A stretch of 7,113 nt of DNA, taken from Bacillota bacterium (lineage in GTDB: Bacteria > Bacillota > Clostridia > Oscillospirales > JAKOTC01). Both the position numbers and the translations under genes were made by a program. The stretch covers positions 1-7,113 of the forward strand of contig JAKOTC010000072.1 in assembly GCA_029776465.1 (NCBI GenBank), in the 5' to 3' direction. Below are positions 1 to 6,374 of this stretch, piece after piece (position 1 is the first letter of the stretch; the number at the start of each line of letters is the position of its first letter). The notes below the pieces were generated by a model, which was not told the origin of the DNA, searched no databases, and saw nothing but the letters and a program-made list of their open reading frames with translations.

Positions 1-747
1 TCTCTGACGCTCGGTGCGTTTAAAGTCATCGCCTATATACCGGATGCGGGAATAGCCCAGCGCCTGTTTGCCGGTCAGGGTCAGCCCGGTGCCGGCGGCA
101 GGGAGCACCTGATCCTCAACGGGAGCTTTCAGCAGCTTGTTCATATCCCGAACATACATGTTCAGAATCGGCAGCTCTTTCTCGGTGACATCAATGGTGA
201 CGCCCCCCAGCTTATCGATGATTTCCATGAAATCAAAGAAATCCACTTTCACATAGTAATCGATATCAATCTTGAAATCCTGCTCGATGGTGGTGACCAG
301 CAGGTCGGCCCCCCCGTACTGGTATGCCGCGTTAAGCCGGCGTTTGCCGTATCCGGGGATTTCCACATAACTGTCCCGCATAAAGGAGGTCATCACAATG
401 CGCTTGGTCCGAGTGTTGAGAGAGACCAGAATCATACTGTCCGAGCGGCCCACCGGGTCAGTGACCGTGTTTCGGCTGTCGATGCCGATCAACAGGACAT
501 TTAAAACATCCTTTTCCATGGGCATGGGCATGCTGGAAACGGTGCTGGTCTGAACCACTGAGGAAGAGGGAACAATATGAACCAATGATATCATATGAGA
601 GATGTAGAGATATACGGCACCTGCCGCAAGACCTAAAACCCCTACCACAATGCCGGCAATGATTCCGATTTTTTTCTTTGTACTCATGAGACTCCATCTG
701 CTGGTTTTTGTGCGTTTGATTTTTTTCATCCGGTATTCTTTTTCCAT
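1..747 (-). CDS. LCP (LytR-CpsA-Psr) family glycopolymer transferase, 3' end outside window
   Basis: The minus-strand frame from the ATG at 745-747 stays open for 249 codons to the window edge. It encodes a type II membrane protein: a basic cytoplasmic N-terminus of about 26 residues, one membrane helix at about 27-49, a Ser/Thr/Val-rich linker to about 78, then the LCP domain outside the membrane. LCP signatures are VLLIGIDSR (84-92), GRSDSMILVSLN (100-111), SFMRDSYVEIPGYG (121-134), RRLNAAYQYGG (136-146), YYVKVDF (164-170), IDKLGGVTIDV (177-187), LTGKQALGYSRIR (224-236) and DDFKRTERQR (240-249). The Asp and Arg residues that bind pyrophosphate and metal in known LCP enzymes (Asp90, Arg92, Asp103, Arg124, Arg244, Arg247) appear present. 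The family moves undecaprenyl-linked glycopolymers onto peptidoglycan in Gram-positive bacteria. Its place at the end of this operon suggests it anchors the polymer made here. The C-terminal part of the domain and any extension are not visible. Confidence 0.95.
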   Translation of the reverse strand, partial: MEKEYRMKKIKRTKTSRWSLMSTKKKIGIIAGIVVGVLGLAAGAVYLYISHMISLVHIVPSSSVVQTSTVSSMPMPMEKDVLNVLLIGIDSRNTVTDPVGRSDSMILVSLNTRTKRIVMTSFMRDSYVEIPGYGKRRLNAAYQYGGADLLVTTIEQDFKIDIDYYVKVDFFDFMEIIDKLGGVTIDVTEKELPILNMYVRDMNKLLKAPVEDQVLPAAGTGLTLTGKQALGYSRIRYIGDDFKRTERQR

Positions 748-756
748 AACGCTGCA

Positions 757-763
757 CTCCCTC
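757..763 (-). promoter_or_regulatory. Ribosome binding site of the LCP gene
   Basis: GAGGGAG on the minus strand, 9 bases before the ATG at 745-747. It decides between this start and the next in-frame ATG at 727-729, which is preceded by GAATACCGG and has no good site. The 31-base gap after neuA shows no hairpin or promoter that I can support. Confidence 0.7.
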
Positions 764-778
764 GCTGAATGATGATAG

Positions 779-1477
779 TTATTTGGATCTCTTTAACATG
801 GATTCGGCAGTCATGAAATCAACGAGATGGTCAATATCCACAGAACGTTCTCTGGGCATGACATAGGCAAAGACATTGCTGTCGTAGATGTTTTGGGAAA
901 CCATGATATTGGCCGATTTTACAAGATATACTGCCCCGTTGATGCGGTAATATTTCGGAAGCTGCTGACGGGGCTTGAGAACTTCTTTGGGAATAAAGTT
1001 TTTCATGGAAAAGTCCTCAGGAAGGGTATTGCAATGCAAGGGGTTGTATTCAGCTTCACAAACCCCCACCACCGCGTCGGCGTTTTTATCCTTCATCAGC
1101 TGCAGGGCACCCAAGATGTCCTCGGCGGTGCGAAGGGGAGAGGTGGGCTGAAGAAGAAACACATAATCAAAGTCCCGACCCATTTCCTGATATTTCGCCA
1201 GGGCTTCCAGCACACAATCCCAGGAGGAAGAGTGATCGGCAGCCAGTTCTTTAGCCCGCAGAAAGGGAACCGAGGCGCCGTACTGCAGGGCGATTTGGGC
1301 GTATTCCTCCGAATCGGTGGAGACAAAAATCTCATCGAAAACGCCGGCCTCTTTGGCGGCAAGGACACTGTAAGCCAGCAGAGGAATGCCGTTGAGGGGC
1401 AGAATATTTTTATTGGGCAGGCCCTTCGATCCGCTGCGGGCCGGGATGATGGCCAATATTTTTTTATCTCCAAACAT
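779..1477 (-). CDS. neuA: Acylneuraminate cytidylyltransferase (CMP-sialic acid synthetase family)
   Basis: Activates a nonulosonic acid with CTP to give the CMP-sugar and pyrophosphate, in the cytoplasm. At 232 residues it is the size of single-domain bacterial NeuA (about 228 in Neisseria meningitidis). Key features are the nucleotide-binding IPARSGSKGLPNKN (11-24), VSTDSEEYA (52-60), LLQPTSPLRTAEDI (108-121), RQQLPKYYRINGAVY (170-184), and RSVDID (211-216), whose Asp214 and Asp216 match the metal-binding pair Asp209/Asp211 of the Neisseria enzyme. All expected catalytic positions appear intact. There is no C-terminal esterase or NeuD-like extension. The family also includes synthetases for legionaminate, pseudaminate and Kdn, and the exact sugar cannot be told from this sequence. 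The gene starts 5 bases after wzx. The nearby GT52 enzyme is the likely consumer of the CMP-sugar. NeuB- and NeuC-type genes are not in the window. Confidence 0.93.
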   Translation of the reverse strand: MFGDKKILAIIPARSGSKGLPNKNILPLNGIPLLAYSVLAAKEAGVFDEIFVSTDSEEYAQIALQYGASVPFLRAKELAADHSSSWDCVLEALAKYQEMGRDFDYVFLLQPTSPLRTAEDILGALQLMKDKNADAVVGVCEAEYNPLHCNTLPEDFSMKNFIPKEVLKPRQQLPKYYRINGAVYLVKSANIMVSQNIYDSNVFAYVMPRERSVDIDHLVDFMTAESMLKRSK

Positions 1478-1482
1478 TCACA

Positions 1483-2907
1483 TCACTCCAAGTTCAAATT
1501 TGTATCCGAGGTGGCAGAGGGTAATACCCCGTTTTTCTTGATAAAGGGAAGGGCTGTTTTCAACAGATATCCCGCCACCCCCAGCGCAGCCGCCCAGCGA
1601 ATCGGCCACAGGTCAAAGCAGAGATAGAACAGACCCAAAGCGACCAAAACCATCAATCCTGAAATCATCAGCCGCCGGAAGGGAATCATAAAGCCCTTGA
1701 TGATAAAGGCTGCGATGCAGTAATGAAAGATAAACAGCAGAATGTAAGAGATCAGGGTGGCCACCGCGGCCCCCATGCTGCCGATTCGGGGAATCATCAG
1801 GAAATTGAGCAGGATGTTTAACAGGGCGGCAAACAGGGTTCCGATGGAAATGAACACCGTCTTGCGGTGATAAAATTCATAGTTGACGGCAAAGCTGTAC
1901 AGATACATAAAAAAGCATCCGGCGGCGATGACCGGGGTCAGATAGGCGCCATAGCTGAAATCCTTCGAGCCCATCAAACGGACAAATTCCGGGGAGATCA
2001 GGATAAAGCCCAGGGTCAGGGCAACCATTACCCCGTTATAAAGCTTTTGCATGGAGAGAATCGCCCCATGTTCCCCATTCTTGGTTTTCTCGTAAAACCA
2101 GGGGACCCAGGCGTTGTTGATGGCCATCCAGATCACCGAGATCACCGAACCGAGGGTATAGGCAAAACTGTAAATACCCGTGGTGGTGTCGTCAATCAGG
2201 GCGGTCAGCATGTACCGGTCGGCCTGATTGAGCACCAGATTGGACAGGGTGTGGACAATCAGAGGCAGGGTCATGGGCAGGCAGAATTTCCAAAACTGAA
2301 GATTGATAAACTGTCTGCCTTTACCCATGATAATAACCAGACAGCAGAGGCCTAAGACAGCATTGACAATGGTGTTGCCGTAAACACGGCCGAGGTATTT
2401 GTCGGTATCCCGCATGATGACAAAGACCATGGAAAGGGCGACAATGCCGAAAGTGTTGAAAGCGGAGAGCAGAAAATATTTCATGGGCTGCTTGGTGGCC
2501 ACGAATTTGCTGTTCATGAATGAGATGGTAAAGGCAAAAAAACACTGCACCACCATGATGGGCACCAAAAAGGGCTCAAGCTGCAGGATCCGGCCTAAAA
2601 AGTCCTGAAACAAAAGGGAGAGGGCGAAAAAAAACACAAAGCTGAAAACCGAAAGGGTCATCACGGAGGACATATACTTATTCAAAGCATCCGGCCCGTA
2701 TTGGATCAGGGCGTTATTGAGGGAGCCGTTGATCTGAAGGCCGATAATCGCTCCGAAGATGGCGACCCAAAGGGTGTAAACCGCCATCACGCCATAGTCG
2801 CTGGTGGTCATAAGGCGGGTGAAGATGGGCGTAGTCAGCAGGTTGACCCCTTGAATCAGGAATGAACCCGCCACATAGAGCACCGCCGGGTTTTTCAGTA
2901 TTTTCAT
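1483..2907 (-). CDS. wzx: Wzx-type oligosaccharide flippase
   Basis: A 474-residue integral membrane protein of the polysaccharide biosynthesis/MOP superfamily, predicted to move undecaprenyl-pyrophosphate-linked repeat units across the cytoplasmic membrane. It has about 12 to 14 hydrophobic segments over its whole length. Family features are the N-terminal block LLTTPIFTRLMTTSDYGVMA (23-42), the central LNQADRYMLTALI (226-238) followed by TTGIYSFAYTLGSV (242-255), NNAWVPWFYEK (264-274), and the late IPRIGSMGAAVATLISY (372-388). Length is normal for the family. The ATG at 2905-2907 follows the GT52 stop by 4 bases, and the nearest Shine-Dalgarno-like AGAGG is about 16 bases away, so translation is probably coupled to the upstream gene. 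An in-frame TAA just upstream excludes an earlier start. Flippases often prefer a given repeat unit, so this one may be matched to the nonulosonate-bearing unit, though this is inference. Confidence 0.93.
   Translation of the reverse strand: MKILKNPAVLYVAGSFLIQGVNLLTTPIFTRLMTTSDYGVMAVYTLWVAIFGAIIGLQINGSLNNALIQYGPDALNKYMSSVMTLSVFSFVFFFALSLLFQDFLGRILQLEPFLVPIMVVQCFFAFTISFMNSKFVATKQPMKYFLLSAFNTFGIVALSMVFVIMRDTDKYLGRVYGNTIVNAVLGLCCLVIIMGKGRQFINLQFWKFCLPMTLPLIVHTLSNLVLNQADRYMLTALIDDTTTGIYSFAYTLGSVISVIWMAINNAWVPWFYEKTKNGEHGAILSMQKLYNGVMVALTLGFILISPEFVRLMGSKDFSYGAYLTPVIAAGCFFMYLYSFAVNYEFYHRKTVFISIGTLFAALLNILLNFLMIPRIGSMGAAVATLISYILLFIFHYCIAAFIIKGFMIPFRRLMISGLMVLVALGLFYLCFDLWPIRWAAALGVAGYLLKTALPFIKKNGVLPSATSDTNLNLE
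1486..1489 (-). promoter_or_regulatory. Ribosome binding site of neuA, inside the end of wzx
   Basis: GGAG on the minus strand, 8 bases before the neuA ATG at 1475-1477. It lies in the last codons of wzx and overlaps the first base of its TGA stop region, so the two genes are very probably translated in a coupled way. It supports the start at Met1 (MFGDKKI). Confidence 0.7.
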
Positions 2908-2911
2908 GAGA

Positions 2912-4024
2912 TTAAAAATTCATCCTCTGTTCATCGTCGTTAGAATCGTCTGAGGGGCGGCTGCATTCTGCAATGCACTGCCGATATTCTTCCAGGGTTT
3001 CGGGAATCAAAATCCGCCCTTTTTCCTCGTATCCGGAGATAAATTTCTCCATAAACTGTCCGAAGGTTTTGCCGATGGATACCACCCCTTCACCGTACAG
3101 CCGATAGGTAAAGATCAGATCGGGGTATTGCCCCAGCAGCAGAAAGGGGGCAAAAGAGGCCGTGGAGATGGCGGAAACCAGCAGGTGGCGGGAAAAATCA
3201 AAGTTCAGGGCATAGATTTCAAAGGGTACGGTGCTTTTAATCACGGCGCTCTGAGGGAAGTCCTGAGGATTCTGGGTTCTGGGGTGCAGTTTTATCGAAA
3301 AACGGTCTGCGCCGAAGACCGTGGAGATCTCCTCAATCAACTGCCTCTCAATAGAGGACAGATCTATGCCATTGCGTTCGTTGAGCGGCTGTTGAAAATA
3401 GAGCACCCGGCCTTTTAAATCAGCTTTATGGGGCCATAAAACCGAACAGACCCGGGCCAGTTCGGGGTCGTGATGGTTGAACTTTTTCAAGCCCATCGGG
3501 CGGAAATTCCGATTGGCTACCACCAGCTCGGGCGCATACACATACATTTCCCGAATCTCTTGCAGGTATTTAGTCCGTCCGCAGATGTTTAAAAGCTTGG
3601 ACACGGTTTCGGAGGGGACGTAAATATCCTTGATGTAGGACCCGATACCGTCCTCCCCATAGCAAAACCGGCAGGGGACCCGCTTTTGCATGGCTTTTTT
3701 GATGATATAGGAGATATTCAAAAAGTCAAGCGCGAAAAAATAAAATACCTGGTAATCAAAGCGGCGCATCATCTGCCGAATCCGCACGTCGGGCAGGAAA
3801 ACATGGACAAAGCGCTTGATTTTCTCATAAAGGGTGTAATTATTTACCGGAATAAACACGGCACGGCGAAAAAGCCCGCATTGATTTAAGCGGTCCACCA
3901 TTTCCTTTGCGCCGTCAAAATAGTTCAATACATAGATATCGGCGGGCTGGCCTTTGTGCTCGTTGAGCATCATATTGACGCTGACAAGGATGTGATAAGG
4001 AGTTGCACAATAAAAAGCGATCAT
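2912..4024 (-). CDS. Glycosyltransferase family 52 protein, probable sialyltransferase
   Basis: A 370-residue protein resembling GT52 (Glyco_transf_52), a family of CMP-sialic-acid-using transferases including lipooligosaccharide alpha-2,3-sialyltransferases and, as I recall, CpsK of group B Streptococcus. Three features typical of bacterial sialyltransferases appear in order: GEDGIGSY (123-130) holding the acidic D/E-D-G motif, KLHPR (245-249) holding the HP motif that contacts CMP, and SAISTAS (284-290) as the Ser/Thr motif. The N-terminus, with CATPYH (6-11), is the usual first strand and acceptor-side loop. There is no signal peptide, so it should act at the cytoplasmic face of the membrane. 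Residues 355-370 form a short, very acidic tail. The CMP-sugar synthetase gene two genes downstream supports a nonulosonic acid donor. Some GT52 members transfer other sugars such as glucose, so the substrate is inferred. It ends 4 bases before wzx. Confidence 0.85.
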   Translation of the reverse strand: MIAFYCATPYHILVSVNMMLNEHKGQPADIYVLNYFDGAKEMVDRLNQCGLFRRAVFIPVNNYTLYEKIKRFVHVFLPDVRIRQMMRRFDYQVFYFFALDFLNISYIIKKAMQKRVPCRFCYGEDGIGSYIKDIYVPSETVSKLLNICGRTKYLQEIREMYVYAPELVVANRNFRPMGLKKFNHHDPELARVCSVLWPHKADLKGRVLYFQQPLNERNGIDLSSIERQLIEEISTVFGADRFSIKLHPRTQNPQDFPQSAVIKSTVPFEIYALNFDFSRHLLVSAISTASFAPFLLLGQYPDLIFTYRLYGEGVVSIGKTFGQFMEKFISGYEEKGRILIPETLEEYRQCIAECSRPSDDSNDDEQRMNF

Positions 4025-4031
4025 AGTTCTG

Positions 4032-4038
4032 CCTCTCC
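4032..4038 (-). promoter_or_regulatory. Ribosome binding site of the GT52 gene
   Basis: GGAGAGG on the minus strand, 7 bases before the ATG at 4022-4024. It fixes the start of the glycosyltransferase at the conserved N-terminal Met-Ile-Ala-Phe-Tyr. The 47-base gap between the polymerase stop and this gene holds this site and otherwise shows no terminator or promoter that I recognise. Confidence 0.75.
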
Positions 4039-4071
4039 GGCTGTCCCTTTCTTTTGGAAAGCAAGTCGATG

Positions 4072-5538
4072 TTATTGATTTGTTTGAGAGTTGGTTCGGT
4101 CAATGAGGTAATAGAGATACCCTGCGTTGACCCAAAGGAGGCATTGGAAGGTGTTGGTTCCCATCAGCATGAAGTTGGTTTCCACCATGTTGTTGGCCAG
4201 GAAATAGACCACAACAGCCAGCAGCAGGACGGAAAGCTGCCAGACTCCCCTATCCTGCCTTAAGCGGGGATAGCTTTTCAGCCATTTGATAAAGCAGCGG
4301 ACAAAAAAGGCGAGGAAGAGCAGAAGAGCGAAAACACCGCATTCAACCAATATCTGCAGATAGCCGTTGTGGGAATTGCCGTTAAATCGGTCTAGAATCT
4401 GAACCTCCCGGTCTGTCAGCCGGTTGCTTTCGATATATGCGGTATCCTCGGGGTTGATATCCGAGGAGCCCACGCCGAAGAGAAGGTCGCCTTTTAAAAG
4501 GGAAAAGGAGGCTTTCCAGATGTCGGTTCGGCCGTTGGTAACATCTTTCTTTCCGGTTTCAATGCGGACAAAATCGATTACCTCGGGCTCTTCGCCGGAC
4601 CAGCCGGGGTTGAAAATATGGATAACGGCAGCTTTTACATTATATACGCCCACAGGGACAACCGAGGAAATCACTTGCACAATCTCCATCCCGACGAAAA
4701 AGAGGAGGAGGCTGGCCGCAATCGAAGCAATCCGGGCCCAGAGGATTTTATTTTGAAAGAGGGCAAGCAGCTTGGTGGGCAGCTCGATCAGCAGCAGAAC
4801 GGTGACAATCGCCACCGAGCAGGAGAGATAGGTGCCCCGGGAGAGGGAGAGAGCTATGTAGATATAGCAAAGAATCAGATTGGCCAGATAATAGCGCTTC
4901 ATGCCCTTGCTGAGATCTTTGCCCAAAAAGAATCGGTTCATCAGCACGGCGGCAATGGATGCAAAACAGTAAGATCCGCCGATGTTGGAGCTTGAAAACA
5001 CCCCGAACAGCCGGTTCTCAAGGAAACCAAAGCGCACGGTGCTTCCGATTCGGCCGATGATTTCAAAATGGATGTTCAGCGCAAAAAACACCAGGGAAAC
5101 GATCACGCAGGCGAAGGTAACCAGGGAATAACACAGATTCAGCCGGTACAGCTCCCACTTAACATGCTCGGGGCTATGGTCGTCATTCAAAAACAGAATC
5201 AAAATAGAGAGGGCCGAAAAGGCCAGGCGTATGATATTGGTCAGTCCTTCCCGGCGGAAATTGACCAGATAGCTGATCAAACAGACGGCCAGGAACGCGA
5301 TCATGAGCAGGATGGGCTTATAATTTCGCAGTTTTCGGACAAAAAGATCATACCCCACGATGGCCGCACCCCAGAGGGCAAAGAAAACCAGAAAGACGCG
5401 GGTAAAAAACTGAATGTTGATGATGGGGATCAGATTGATGGAGGAATAAGTCACGAATGCGATTTTAAAAAAAGACTTATTCTCCAGCAGCTGCAATGCG
5501 GAAAATTGATTTATCGATTGATTCATCTGAATACTCAT
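4072..5538 (-). CDS. wzy: O-antigen ligase/polymerase-like membrane protein (Wzy-type repeat-unit polymerase)
   Basis: A 488-residue multispanning membrane protein predicted to polymerise lipid-linked repeat units on the outer face of the membrane. Hydrophobic segments lie at about residues 24-43, 46-63, 75-91, 103-117, 135-154, 183-201, 216-231, 239-253, 267-290, 394-416, 434-449 and 457-478. A large polar loop at about 293-392 is typical of the Wzy_C/WaaL superfamily. Characteristic features are LSRGTYLS (232-239) at a membrane border, GRTDIWKASFSLL (336-348) followed by LFGVGSSD (353-360), and NSHNGYLQILVECG (388-401) with the conserved His390-Asn391. The Arg and His sites are those usually implicated in catalysis in this superfamily. 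In a Gram-positive setting the polymerase role is more likely than lipid A-core ligase. The ATG at 5536-5538 has GAGAAAGG almost touching it, and Met5 (5524-5526) is an alternative start. Wzy proteins vary greatly in sequence, so the linkage formed cannot be read. Confidence 0.88.
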   Translation of the reverse strand: MSIQMNQSINQFSALQLLENKSFFKIAFVTYSSINLIPIINIQFFTRVFLVFFALWGAAIVGYDLFVRKLRNYKPILLMIAFLAVCLISYLVNFRREGLTNIIRLAFSALSILILFLNDDHSPEHVKWELYRLNLCYSLVTFACVIVSLVFFALNIHFEIIGRIGSTVRFGFLENRLFGVFSSSNIGGSYCFASIAAVLMNRFFLGKDLSKGMKRYYLANLILCYIYIALSLSRGTYLSCSVAIVTVLLLIELPTKLLALFQNKILWARIASIAASLLLFFVGMEIVQVISSVVPVGVYNVKAAVIHIFNPGWSGEEPEVIDFVRIETGKKDVTNGRTDIWKASFSLLKGDLLFGVGSSDINPEDTAYIESNRLTDREVQILDRFNGNSHNGYLQILVECGVFALLLFLAFFVRCFIKWLKSYPRLRQDRGVWQLSVLLLAVVVYFLANNMVETNFMLMGTNTFQCLLWVNAGYLYYLIDRTNSQTNQ

Positions 5539-5565
5539 GCCTTTCTCTGACTTTTTTGAAAAGGC
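5539..5565 (-). promoter_or_regulatory. Possible hairpin covering the wzy ribosome binding site
   Basis: On the minus strand, GCCTTTTC (5558-5565) can pair with GAAAGGC (5539-5545), leaving one bulged T and a 12-base A-rich loop. The stem has 6 to 7 base pairs and ends directly against the polymerase ATG, so it would bury the only Shine-Dalgarno-like sequence (GAGAAAGG, 5540-5547). No run of T follows, so it is not an intrinsic terminator. It could lower or tune polymerase translation. A chance inverted repeat in a 39-base gap is also possible. Confidence 0.3.
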
Positions 5566-5577
5566 CGGGGTACTGCC

Positions 5578-6366
5578 TTATGGATTTTTACCTGCAAAAG
5601 GTCCTCCGCTGAATTTGCGAAGGATAAATCGGCTGATTTTGACCGGCCAGTTCTGCTTTTCCATAAACATGACCGGGATTTCACGATAGGAAATATGGTT
5701 ATAATCCAGCCATACATCCAAAAGCAGCTCGCTGATATATCCGAAAACCCGAGCCTCCACGGGATTATAAACCGAGAGATCAATTTCTTTCTCCAGTTCA
5801 GCCAGCACATCAAACAGCCACTGGCAGTATCCATCGAAAAGGGGGCGCTTCATCACCAGCATATTGAACATATGGGCGCTGGTGCGGTTCATCACCTTTT
5901 CAAAGGAGGGAAGGTATTCGGGGTATTTGTGCCGAAGGATGTTTTCGGTTTTGTTTAAATCTTCGGGGTTATGGTTATGGGCATAATGGGAGCGGTTGGT
6001 TTCAATGCCGTATTGACGCTTGCAGGGAAGCAGCACGTCTGTCTGGCTTAACAGCTTCCGGGCCTGGGCCAGGGTTAAAACAGAGTTTTTCTTGCCCTTG
6101 ACCAGCCGGGCAAGGAGGGGCCGACTGGTAAAATGGCGGCGGTAATGGGCCAATCCGATATAATCGGCATCGAGGTTTTTCCAAGCCCAGTATAAACCCG
6201 TCAGTTCACAGTAGTTTGGGTTTTTCACCGAGATGTTCTCACCGGTGTCATCCCCGGTCAATCCAATGGAAGGCTTGCCCGCTTTTCCCACATGGAGGGG
6301 AAGATAAAGCTCGTCCTGGGGCATCCAATAGGGTTTATGGGCAGCAACGATGATTTTAATTTTCAT
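5578..6366 (-). CDS. DUF4422 family protein, putative glycosyltransferase
   Basis: A 262-residue soluble protein with no signal peptide or clear membrane segment. It matches the DUF4422 family, common in capsule and exopolysaccharide loci of Firmicutes and Bacteroidetes and generally treated as glycosyltransferases. Family-type motifs are AHKPYW (residues 9-14), DDTGENIS (39-46), NYCELTGLYWAWKN (51-64), the signature YIGLAHYRRHF (69-79), AHMFNMLVMKR (165-175) and EARVFGYISELLLDVW (204-219). The early pattern of an N-terminal strand followed by a Tyr/Trp-rich segment suggests a GT-A-like nucleotide-sugar fold, but this is inference. The ATG at 6364-6366 is 8 bases after the glf stop. The nearest purine-rich tract (GAAAGAGAG, inside the end of glf) is about 14 bases away, so translation is probably coupled to glf. 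Being next to glf makes it a candidate galactofuranosyltransferase. The sequence alone does not show donor, acceptor or linkage. Confidence 0.87.
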   Translation of the reverse strand: MKIKIIVAAHKPYWMPQDELYLPLHVGKAGKPSIGLTGDDTGENISVKNPNYCELTGLYWAWKNLDADYIGLAHYRRHFTSRPLLARLVKGKKNSVLTLAQARKLLSQTDVLLPCKRQYGIETNRSHYAHNHNPEDLNKTENILRHKYPEYLPSFEKVMNRTSAHMFNMLVMKRPLFDGYCQWLFDVLAELEKEIDLSVYNPVEARVFGYISELLLDVWLDYNHISYREIPVMFMEKQNWPVKISRFILRKFSGGPFAGKNP

Positions 6367-6374
6367 AAGGGGTC

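Noticed and set aside
458..757. A 99-codon minus-strand frame rich in His, Cys and Arg at the LCP start
   Set aside because: It overlaps the LCP gene in another frame. The LCP frame explains this DNA fully with conserved motifs, a membrane helix and a better placed ribosome binding site.
779..840. Possible promoter for the LCP gene inside the end of neuA (TTGATT with ATGTTA 17 bases later, minus strand)
   Set aside because: The -10 box matches the consensus poorly and there is no extended -10. Matches of this quality are expected by chance.
827..1627. A 266-codon open frame on the plus strand opposite neuA and the end of wzx
   Set aside because: It is antisense to two genes with clear family motifs. 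Its translation shows no recognisable domain and has the low-complexity look of an antisense frame. It crosses the gene boundary without any promoter or ribosome binding site that I can see.
4025..4071. Intergenic gap as a terminator or operon break between wzy and the GT52 gene
   Set aside because: No GC-rich stem followed by a T run is present on the minus strand, and the gap is short. The genes are more likely co-transcribed.
5068..5550. A 160-codon plus-strand open frame opposite the polymerase gene
   Set aside because: Its protein is very rich in Gln, Asp, Gly and Lys, as expected when a hydrophobic membrane protein gene is read on the opposite strand. The same holds for the frame at 1867-2355 opposite wzx.
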